From: a virus
Length of the DNA: 43,602 bases
Virus record (IMG/VR): IMGVR_UViG_3300042445_002485
Location: 1 to 43,602 of that record
Strand: one strand, 5' to 3'
This document shows, piece by piece, positions 33,001 to 39,163 of this stretch. The translations under genes and the position numbers were made by a program. The notes below the pieces were generated by a model. The model was not told the origin of the DNA and did no database searches. It saw only the letters and a list, made by a program, of their open reading frames with translations. The first letter of the stretch is position 1, and every line of letters starts with the position of its first letter.

Positions 33001-36000
33001 GGTCCTCGACGAGGTCAAACCTGCCGAGACGATGGAGGATCTCCCGGCGTGGTTTTTGGAGGGGCAAGCTACCCTCGGAGCAGAACTGAGCGCCGACATC
33101 GACGAAATCACTACTTTACTCGCGTTTAAAGCCTACCTGAAACGCAAGGACGGGACTTACTCGCTCACCCCGGAGGAGCGCAGCGCCCAACTTGCGGCCA
33201 TGATCAAACAGATGGAGGACAGCGGTCAGACCGTTGCCGACGCCGTCGCCGCCACCGACAAGCGCCTCGCCGAGTTGACCGGCAAGTTCAAAAAGCCTCA
33301 ACCAAAAGCCAAACCGAAAGCTGCACCGGTCCCAAAAGAGGCTCCTCCCGAGGGGGAAATCCAAGACATCGTCGCCGCCCGGATCAACCGCTTGCTCGAC
33401 AAAATCGTCAAGCCTTCCACCAGTCCCGCCAAAACCCGGACGGACAAAGAGATCCTTGTGGACGCCATCGTCTCCACCATGATGTCCAAGGCTGGGCTCC
33501 CCGCCGACCTCAAGGCTGGCGGCGACAACGTCACCCTCGCCTTCGGCCTCGTGGTGGCCAACCCGCAACTGGCAGCGCAGTCGGTGCAGGCCGTTTACGA
33601 CCTGCTCCAGTCTGATCCTGCCTCTGCCAACATCACCAGTTCCGACAAGATCCGGGGCTTTATGCAGATGCTGACCGGCCAGTCGTTCGCCGACGGCAAA
33701 GCCTACGGCGAGAAGCAACTCAACACGGTGCTGAAGAACGAACTGAAGCGCCTCAAGATCAGCGTCAACGACGTGGCCATGGACGCCGCTCTGACCGGCA
33801 AGACGGTTGAGCAACTGGAAGCCTCGCTGCGTGACCCTAGCCGCGAACTGAGCAAGGTTCTCTCCCCCGACGCCCTCAACAAGGTCGTGGCCGCAGTGAC
33901 CGGGGAGTTCCGCAAGAGCGCTGCCGAACGGGCTGCATACTTGCAGCAGGAAAAAGCCACTAACAGGGTTCGGAGTGACATGGCGGCGGACCGCCGCATG
34001 GAGTTACAGAACGCCAAGGATGAGGAAAAATCCGCCAAAGCCGCAGCCGAGCGAGCTAAAAAAGCCGTGCTGGATACCATGGCTGCGTATAAAAAAGACC
34101 AAGACAACAAGGTGAAGAAGGCATCGGAGTCTGTCAGAAAAGCCATGGCAGAGGAACTCCGCACTCTGAGAAAAACGGCACTGGACACCATGGCTGCGTA
34201 CAAAAAAGCGCAGGACAAACTCGCCGCGCAAGCGCAGCAGGAGGCAACCCAAAGGGTCCGAAGCGACATGGCGGCGGATCGCAAAATGGCTGCACAGTTT
34301 GCTAAGAAGCAAGCGTCCGACGCCAAAGCTGCCGCCGACAGGGCCAAGAAGGCTGTGCTGGACGCCATGGCTGCGTATAAAAAAGATCAGGACAACAAGA
34401 TAAAGAAGGCATTGGAGTCTGTCAGGAAAGCCATGGCAGAGGAACTCCGCATTCTGAGAAAGAAAGCGCTGGATACCATGGCTGCGTATAAAAAAGCGCA
34501 GGACAAACTTGCTGTGGAGGCGCAGCGCGAAGCGCGTGACGCCATGGTCGCGGAAGAGCGTTCCATGCGCAAGGACCGCGAATACCGGCTGGCACTTAAC
34601 CGCAAAGCCCGCAAGGCGATGCGCCGCAAGCTGGCCAAGCGTGGCGGGTTCATGATCCCACTGGACCAATCCGAGGCCGAGGAACTGCTCGACCAGAAGC
34701 CCAAGACCGTTCTGCAATACCTCGCCCGCGAGTATGGATTCAGTCTTGCAGACATCATCGGCATGGCCCGCGATCAGGACCGCCAAGCCACCCTCGAAGC
34801 GAAGGTCGGCAATCTCGCTCAAGCCCTCGGCCTGACTAAAGAGCAGGCCGACAAATTCATGGGGCCGGTCATCGCCGAGGCGATGAAGTACATCTCCGAA
34901 GCCCGTAAAAAAGAGGTGTCCCAGCGCATCAACCGGGTGCTCACGCCGGTCATCGGCAAGAAGAAAACGCAGAAGACCGAGGCCGAGAAGCTCATCAAGC
35001 TGGCAGAGATGGGGGGCCTGACTGCGGACAATGTGGAGAAACTGCTGCTCAACAGCAAGAACGCCAAGGAATTTACCCCGGAGTTCCGGCAGGAGTTGAT
35101 CGACCTGATCGCTCAAGCCAATGACCCTTACCTGACGGAGGAGACCCGGGATAAATTAAAAGGGACGTTCCTCGACAAGATCAAGGCCGCTCGTGGAATT
35201 ACCGTCCTCAGCCTGCTGGGAGAGTGGACCATGTCCAACATCTTCATGAGCATCCTCTCGACGTTCAAGGTGAACTTCGTCTGGGGATTCATCAAAGCCG
35301 CGAGCGACAGCGGTATCTTCATCACAATTTCTGGTCCGGCAGCGGCCCGCGCCGACGCTATCGCCAAGGGAGTGACCCCCGCCCCCAGACTCGCTGTTGC
35401 CAAAGTTCTCTTCCGGCAGTGGCTTCGCGGCTACGCTGTCAACATGCAGCATAACGCAGCGTTCATGTGGTCGGAAGGTTTGGGCAAGGACGAGAGCGAC
35501 ATGACCTCTCAGTTTGCCAACACCGGGATGGAAATTCTGTCGCGTGTCAAAGACGCGCAAATTCAGTGGTCCAATGAAGGCAAAGTGCTGCCGAAGAGCG
35601 CACAGAAGGTCATCAAGGCCATGGCGGCGTTTGGCAAATACACCCGCCGGACCATGGTGGCTTCTGACTTCATTAACCGGACCTCCGCTTTCGAGATGTC
35701 CAAGGTCCTCGAAGCCATCAAGGTCATGCAGGCCAAGGGCGGCGCGGCCAGTACGGCCACCATCCAGCGGGAGATCGACGACGCGCTTTACGGCGGCAAT
35801 TTCAAGGACGCCTTCGCCAAGGCTAACAAACAGGCCGACGACGAGATCGCCGAGAAGAAACTCGGTAAGGCTGAACGAGGCATCCGCGTGGGGCGAATCA
35901 TGGACGAGATGCTGGGCAAAAACCTCGGAATGACCGAAAAGCAAACGCAGGAATACTTGCAGGATTCACGCGAAAACGCCAAACGCTGGTCGCTCGCTAA

Positions 36001-37234
36001 CCAGACCGAGGGTATTTTCGGGGAGATCAGCAACCTGATGCTGGCGGCTACCCGGAAAATTCCCGCCCTGAAATTTGCCTTGCCTGCCATCCGGATGCCT
36101 ATTGCGGCGTTTTCGCAGACGCTTGATTGGATGCCTTACGGGTTCCTCCGTCTCTACGCCATCAACAAAAATAACAACGAGACCGAGAGCTTTACCAATT
36201 ATCTCTTAAACAGTAAGAATGAGTACGGCAACTGGAACAAGCCCGTGGGCGGAGTCCCTGCCTACCGGAAGACCGACCTCATGGCCAAGGCGTCCATTGG
36301 GTCGCTGATTATGCTCGGGCTGTTTATCAAAGCGGCTATTAGCTTTGACGAGGACGAGGACGAGGCCGAGTTTTACATCACGGGGTTGGGTCCGTCCGAT
36401 CCTGCGGAGAACAAGGCATGGCGGGAGAAGGGCAATGCACCGTTTACCTTCCGCTTTAACGGCGGCACCGGCTTCCGCTTCCAAGAGTCCCCGTTCTACG
36501 GGATGCTGGCCCCCATCGCCGCATGGTCCGACGCCAACCGCTACGGCAAACCCGGCGAGGCCGAGTCTGACCGCATAGCCTACGCGATTGGCAAGACAGT
36601 CTCGGGCTTCCAAGAAGCCGTGGTCATGAAGAACCTCTCCGACATTCTGGCGGGTGGGTCGTCCTACTCTGCGGACGGTCAGTTGCGCAACTGGTCCAAA
36701 GCCAGTTCCCGGCTGGCGTCCAACGTCCTGATGCCTCGCCTTGGCGGTGAGATCAACACCATCCTCTACGGACCGCAGGACCAGAAAGCTCTCGGCTGGG
36801 GAGGTCGAGCGCTGGCAAACGTGCCGTTCGTCCCGTCCTTCAATAACAAACCCGCACAGGATTTCCTCGGGCGCGAGATCCACACCAAGCGGGAAGGGAT
36901 GCTCGGGGAGATCTACCCGGCGCTGGCCCACCGGGTTATCGCCCCGTCACTCGACGATCCTATCCTGAACTTCGTCGCCAAGATGAGCCCCAACTTCTTG
37001 GCCACCACCCGGCGCTTCAAGGACGGCACGCGGGTGATGGACAATTACGAGTTCGTCCGCAAGTGGAACGCCGCCGCCGGGGTCAAGATCCGCGAGTACC
37101 TCACCCCTGAGCGGATGGCGTCCTACGAGCGGAAGCTGGCCAAGGACAAGCCAGATGCCCAGACCGAGTTTAACGTCGAGATCAACAAGATCAGGACTGC
37201 GGCGCTTCGGAAGTTTTCCGAGGTGCAGTTTTAG
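27026..37234 (+). CDS. Giant multi-domain polyvalent-type virion protein (3402 aa)
   Basis: At 10.2 kb this is the largest gene. In order I see: an Ala/Gly-rich helical N-terminus (1-300) and a Pro-rich linker (to 450). A kinase-like domain has GEGSESTVY at 461-469, K477 and D593 in HVIDADL. An ADP-ribosyltransferase-like segment has ELFHSGE near 639 and GFYAGPAETAAKY near 671. A metallopeptidase-like HETTH motif is at 873-877. A GNAT acetyltransferase has QRQGVG at 1097-1102. An ASCH-like domain starts near 1383 (ILRGEKTVETRD). Two unrecognised domains lie at about 1180-1325 and 1520-1775. A long helical region carries a duplicated 96-residue coiled coil (2315-2506). A hydrophobic C-terminal part has segments near 2725 and 3089. 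FSLAP or YSLAP linkers separate several domains. Such proteins are thought to be injected with phage DNA to act on the host. Confidence 0.85.
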   Translation: MATWEQIIADEEFQSLPTSGQQLVRQQWYDATVLPELKATGIDEVNLNNLRNQHITEYDNGQGYISSFASAAGRGAASTFTSAVQGVGALTGSEAIEQAAREMDTAVTENLTVNPSMEKTNFTGNVLGNVAGFLAPGMAGMRIGRALGAGAELVGGTAAEVAAQTAARAASAQLGGRIAANTTMLASGAGSGAQQADRYGIEGPERMGMVLGNAATEMLSENIFGLGSELNTMSRLAGLGGLGANAARRTGGFLADVGENTVEEIAANVGSNLVTSTFAPEGVKTPGILEGNLEAAAGGAIGGAFFGGINLMRPLPPVAPRPSEAISAGVAQQAAAANDPEAAAAHPGAKFQPTPAPQIPGAITFDPTVPNLLTPAAGELPPPPGFAETTPAEAFPAALPQGLPAAAAVPGAVPEAFPAAEALPAAPAGALPAAEALPELDISLQAGAYTGDLLQGKEVIGEGSESTVYRDGDSVIKVSEPYNDNSEETFQARVDRAMDIDNLIGDGTLSVEGFYRSKNGTKNPVFRQTFAEGRPATREEIQAYMESRGFQVKEAGTTTDTFVKVSDGVEITASDLDGANVVVGTDGKFHVIDADLVRRPAPTQTAPVTPPTSAVPPVGEPVVAGRFTGVTEAPPTELFHSGELPEGLDSIDPMRTTGAKQGKRGRDFGGFYAGPAETAAKYKGPKNRLAIAPGARAMRVAARGAIERLSLKDRQDLLDQGVDIISGIDIRGLPESVILNKDVILSVELDTQTAPAATPVTAPAGAVPPMTEQAPPVTPQTPAVPPAVPAVASRGATPSDLIDQTGRLTVEGAQSMIEAIQSLGLTTAPFVINNTGVAPGVIAPPVAGSTTPVDGKPVIFLNQRRMTLDTPLHETTHLLTPTLFTEQRALYDVGAALLADSPLRQAIVNRYVTEAGMTMSPEQITEEAMVTGLANNGAEWLRAYAGNAKMTRAIKEFLAKVREWFDDLMYSKGFDPNMSLEQFYKKVNRQILAGKLQQRATNAPVQASSLAPTAKGGNFEVKYVAADEYDAEEGGVDPYEADTAVAKIAKETGVGILRGKELKAVATDKKGDIVGGLYTEVDGDEFSFDVVVSPASQRQGVGEKLAQEAFSLFQQESDGREDLAFKVEVTNPGMEVLLGKYGFKVERRVGKTAIMIHPTNAPRKAKTPSVSADTRFSLAPATPQDVLDRGYQMTKEEYAEAVSAFVKKPKDVFYIGEIEVVRNPSNADRQRMNSEVRSEYGRTLIGDDPTTRSTKDQFGNTWVWKANEGMHSQVEPGITKREGVDVNQNNSVPEHWQLVRKAIGEKVAVPAKVQAQYPQYKEFFQKTKFSLAPATPQDKAYVAAVESGDVKTQQKLVDDAAEAAGVPSVGVNINDSDSDYTGMILRGEKTVETRDTENNALKKYVGKRVGIVRTGIKKAKAAVVGYATVGEPVRYNSEEEFAADFTRHRVTGGKFAFSGFKIGYPMVDVTPIDPYDAPEAPGQTVIKTRPIHEPVAYDENDKIILPSQRFDNFTRYSLAPAEQKVDADSIKAEFSPQTPEEQTAYDKASSNTVTARNPYLAVAAVRMRGKKLTVDRYAELVENLDPFTVKGAEKIPTEAKILQYISSEKTEKVMQPIPEGTLTEFRIDIPTYNSSTAKGDTVYAITGHEPVGATATRVGKPISYLGAAKVINATFSTRAISGKGTAVQIAEGAGKFPLATVKGNYQAITSLPENINDPKVWTEVGYNPIRSSGFVDVRSNKYVVGGSEAIMVGPRVFVKDPVFESRPTGFIGPDTRFSLAPAVTKPSNVARNQAGTRVRVLMENQTYEGQTMDDARDQALSLYNDNVDKGFTVAQHMAFIQDLRTNAGRKYQDMTYGAYGGMYVRDLMDESTNPETDPMSQAFAKREADRVAAMMAEEAAIGGRQAKAFDLYDRIANTPAMTVRQYEQLLPFDGKQNVKNDFDKAATTVREEMEGLGNEAINTAPEDAMTSMLGQRVAAVVRGEETSNVGEVVLDEVKPAETMEDLPAWFLEGQATLGAELSADIDEITTLLAFKAYLKRKDGTYSLTPEERSAQLAAMIKQMEDSGQTVADAVAATDKRLAELTGKFKKPQPKAKPKAAPVPKEAPPEGEIQDIVAARINRLLDKIVKPSTSPAKTRTDKEILVDAIVSTMMSKAGLPADLKAGGDNVTLAFGLVVANPQLAAQSVQAVYDLLQSDPASANITSSDKIRGFMQMLTGQSFADGKAYGEKQLNTVLKNELKRLKISVNDVAMDAALTGKTVEQLEASLRDPSRELSKVLSPDALNKVVAAVTGEFRKSAAERAAYLQQEKATNRVRSDMAADRRMELQNAKDEEKSAKAAAERAKKAVLDTMAAYKKDQDNKVKKASESVRKAMAEELRTLRKTALDTMAAYKKAQDKLAAQAQQEATQRVRSDMAADRKMAAQFAKKQASDAKAAADRAKKAVLDAMAAYKKDQDNKIKKALESVRKAMAEELRILRKKALDTMAAYKKAQDKLAVEAQREARDAMVAEERSMRKDREYRLALNRKARKAMRRKLAKRGGFMIPLDQSEAEELLDQKPKTVLQYLAREYGFSLADIIGMARDQDRQATLEAKVGNLAQALGLTKEQADKFMGPVIAEAMKYISEARKKEVSQRINRVLTPVIGKKKTQKTEAEKLIKLAEMGGLTADNVEKLLLNSKNAKEFTPEFRQELIDLIAQANDPYLTEETRDKLKGTFLDKIKAARGITVLSLLGEWTMSNIFMSILSTFKVNFVWGFIKAASDSGIFITISGPAAARADAIAKGVTPAPRLAVAKVLFRQWLRGYAVNMQHNAAFMWSEGLGKDESDMTSQFANTGMEILSRVKDAQIQWSNEGKVLPKSAQKVIKAMAAFGKYTRRTMVASDFINRTSAFEMSKVLEAIKVMQAKGGAASTATIQREIDDALYGGNFKDAFAKANKQADDEIAEKKLGKAERGIRVGRIMDEMLGKNLGMTEKQTQEYLQDSRENAKRWSLANQTEGIFGEISNLMLAATRKIPALKFALPAIRMPIAAFSQTLDWMPYGFLRLYAINKNNNETESFTNYLLNSKNEYGNWNKPVGGVPAYRKTDLMAKASIGSLIMLGLFIKAAISFDEDEDEAEFYITGLGPSDPAENKAWREKGNAPFTFRFNGGTGFRFQESPFYGMLAPIAAWSDANRYGKPGEAESDRIAYAIGKTVSGFQEAVVMKNLSDILAGGSSYSADGQLRNWSKASSRLASNVLMPRLGGEINTILYGPQDQKALGWGGRALANVPFVPSFNNKPAQDFLGREIHTKREGMLGEIYPALAHRVIAPSLDDPILNFVAKMSPNFLATTRRFKDGTRVMDNYEFVRKWNAAAGVKIREYLTPERMASYERKLAKDKPDAQTEFNVEINKIRTAALRKFSEVQF
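30542..32371 (+). repeat. Four FSLAP linker repeats inside the giant gene
   Basis: Near-identical DNA blocks encode (T/K)(R/K)(F/Y)SLAPA, with the aromatic residue at codons 1176, 1329, 1516 and 1777 (nt 30551, 31010, 31571, 32354). The first two share a longer match that continues into ATPQD. They mark domain boundaries. Confidence 0.85.
33968..34543 (+). repeat. Tandem duplication of a 96-residue coiled-coil unit
   Basis: Two adjacent 288-bp units (33968-34255 and 34256-34543) encode very similar helices beginning VRSDMAADR and containing AVLD(T/A)MAAYKKDQDNK and LDTMAAYKKAQDKLA. Inside each unit the MAAYKK(D/A)QD segment also occurs twice, so the region grew by nested duplication. Confidence 0.85.
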
Positions 37235-37523
37235 GCGGCTTGGCCTTCTTCGGCCCGCGCTTGGTTACCTCTCGCGGCGTGACACGCTCGGCTCCCATCG
37301 CCCACCCGACCACCAGTCCGGCGTCGGTGTGGGAGATGGTGAGCGGGTCGCCGTGGAGGCGTCGCCACCGTGAGACGGCAAACTTGACCTTGGCGAGGTC
37401 ATTTGCTGCGTATGGCGGCTCAATGCACTCGCCCTCCACAAGCATCTCGAACGGGTACTTGCGGTTCCCCCGGTAATTAGCGGGAGGGCAGTAGACGTAT
37501 CCGGGTTTGGTGGTGCGGGTCAT
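37191..37523 (-). CDS. Small basic protein downstream of scaffold (110 aa)
   Basis: The N-terminal part has a Tyr/Pro-rich stretch (PGYVYCPPANYRGNRKYPFE) and the C-terminal tail is Lys/Pro-rich (KRGPKKAKPPKTAPRK). The middle (LAKVKFAVSRWRRLHGDPLTI) may bind nucleic acid. It is coupled to the scaffold gene by ATGA and ends inside the 3' end of the giant gene on the other strand (44-bp convergent overlap). It is the last gene of the leftward head operon. Function is unknown; a DNA-packaging or head accessory role is possible. Confidence 0.65.
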   Translation of the reverse strand: MTRTTKPGYVYCPPANYRGNRKYPFEMLVEGECIEPPYAANDLAKVKFAVSRWRRLHGDPLTISHTDAGLVVGWAMGAERVTPREVTKRGPKKAKPPKTAPRKTSEAPQS

Positions 37524-38893
37524 TGTTTCAGAAGGTGAGCGTATTTACCGTAAGCCCCGAACTCACTGTCCTGACGGACAGGATCGCCGACGCCATCTCC
37601 GGAGCCGACGGCACCCGGTTCGGATTGCATCCGCGTGCGTGAGGCTTCCTCTTCCAGCGCGGCCAGTTTCTTTTTCAGGTCAGCGATCTCGGAGTGCTGT
37701 TTGAGCACCAGCGATTTCAACACGGGTGCCAGCGGAGCGTTGACGGCGCGTTGGCCGATCCGGTGCAAGTGAGCCTGCGCCGTCTTGTTGCGTGACTCCA
37801 GATCAGACTCGACCAAGTCCAACTGCGGACGGTAGTGACCGTTCAGCGCGGCTTCGGCCTCCATGTTGGCGTTGAGTTCTTGGAGGAGTTCGGGGTGGGA
37901 CTCCATCAACTCCATCACCTTGAGGTTCTGGTTCTGCGGAGTCTTGGCCAACGCCGCTTTGAGCGACTCGCCAGTCACGCCGACGCCGGTGTCCTTGAAC
38001 AGCTTGCGGGTGGTCTCGGCGCGGGATTGGACCACCGAGGAGAACGACTCGCGTTTGTTCTCGATGGCCGCAGCCTGCACGCTGCCGACCTGCTGGCGGG
38101 CTGCGATGAAGGGCCGGACCGATGCCTTCAGGTGTTTGTACACCGGATGGCGGGTTGACAAGACTGGGTACTCCACCCCGTCGATCTCCTTCAGGTCGAA
38201 GTTACCGGAAGGGACGCCAAGCTGGCTGGCGATGTTGCTCAAGGCCACATGCTGGATCTCGGCGCGGCGGGCGGCGTTGATGCCGCTGTTGAACTCAGCC
38301 TTCTCCCAATGGTCCAACATGCTGCGGACGACCGAAGACTTCTCGGGTGTCAAAGACGCTGGCTCAAACCGCAGATCCGGCTCGTCGGCGTCCGGGTTGC
38401 TGATGTCCACGGGGAACAGCGCCTGCGTGGCCGACTCAAAGTTAGCCTGCGCGGCCTTTACTTCCGGCAGTTCGTACACCAAGTCCGGGCTGAAGGCGTC
38501 GGCTTCGTTCTTCCACGCCTCCTCCAGTTCCTTGGCGCGTGCCGCCCGCTGCTCGGCGAGGGTGCGGGTCTCCACCAGTTGGTTCTCCAGTTCGGGCAGC
38601 TTGGACTTCAGAGGTTCATGCTCGGCATAAAGCTCCTCGTACTTCTGCTTCCATTCCTTCTCGGCCAAGCGTTTGCGGACGTGCTCCTTGTGCGGAGGTT
38701 CAGCGGCAGGGACGGGCGCTTCGGCCTTGGGAGTTTCTCCCGGCATTGCGGGAGCATCGGCAGGTGGCGGAGTGTCGCCGGAGATGTCCACCCCAAGCTG
38801 CGAAGCCAAGGCAGAGTAGTCACGTTCAACGGGCGGCGGAGAATCTCCGTTGGAGAGTTCCGGTTCAGGGGGGAGTTCGGTATCGAGTGCCAT
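37520..38893 (-). CDS. Putative scaffolding protein (457 aa)
   Basis: The N-terminus is acidic and Pro-rich (residues 1-65), then a long coiled coil at about 70-130 (KEWKQKYEELYAEHEPLKSK, ELENQLVETRTLAEQRA). The body is helical and charged, with a second coiled coil near 400-425 (HSEIADLKKKLAALEEEASR) and a C-terminus ending KYAHLLKQ. Acidic, coiled-coil, non-enzymatic proteins encoded close to the portal are usually scaffolds, which fits this position. It is longer than T7 gp9 (about 310). No protease domain is seen. Confidence 0.6.
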   Translation of the reverse strand: MALDTELPPEPELSNGDSPPPVERDYSALASQLGVDISGDTPPPADAPAMPGETPKAEAPVPAAEPPHKEHVRKRLAEKEWKQKYEELYAEHEPLKSKLPELENQLVETRTLAEQRAARAKELEEAWKNEADAFSPDLVYELPEVKAAQANFESATQALFPVDISNPDADEPDLRFEPASLTPEKSSVVRSMLDHWEKAEFNSGINAARRAEIQHVALSNIASQLGVPSGNFDLKEIDGVEYPVLSTRHPVYKHLKASVRPFIAARQQVGSVQAAAIENKRESFSSVVQSRAETTRKLFKDTGVGVTGESLKAALAKTPQNQNLKVMELMESHPELLQELNANMEAEAALNGHYRPQLDLVESDLESRNKTAQAHLHRIGQRAVNAPLAPVLKSLVLKQHSEIADLKKKLAALEEEASRTRMQSEPGAVGSGDGVGDPVRQDSEFGAYGKYAHLLKQ

Positions 38894-38896
38894 AAA

Positions 38897-39163
38897 TTAG
38901 ACGGGTGCGTAACCTGAGCGGAGTTCAGGCTCCTTGGAAGCTGCCTGAAGCGAGGAGGTAACGATGCCCTCGATTTGCGCCAATGCCTTCAGCATCTCGC
39001 CGTCGGTCGGGTTGTTCAGGCGGAAGTAAGCCGCCAGCCGCAGTGTGTAGACACACAGCGGACGTCGGAATTCCGGTTTGAGGGACAGGAGGAACATCTC
39101 CGGACTCGCCACAAAGGCGTCCTCAGAGATTAGCGGGGGCAAAGGCGGCGTTGTCGGCGTCAT
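38897..39163 (-). CDS. Small protein between portal and scaffold (88 aa)
   Basis: A Pro-rich start (MTPTTPPLPPL) is followed by a helical domain with an aromatic core (PLCVYTLRLAAYFRLNNPTDGEMLKAL). The start at 39163 overlaps the 3' end of the portal gene by 41 bp; an alternative ATG at 39097 (MFLLSLKPEFRRP) has a GGAG just upstream and no overlap. Small genes between portal and scaffold occur in T7-like phages. No family is recognised. Confidence 0.55.
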   Translation of the reverse strand: MTPTTPPLPPLISEDAFVASPEMFLLSLKPEFRRPLCVYTLRLAAYFRLNNPTDGEMLKALAQIEGIVTSSLQAASKEPELRSGYAPV

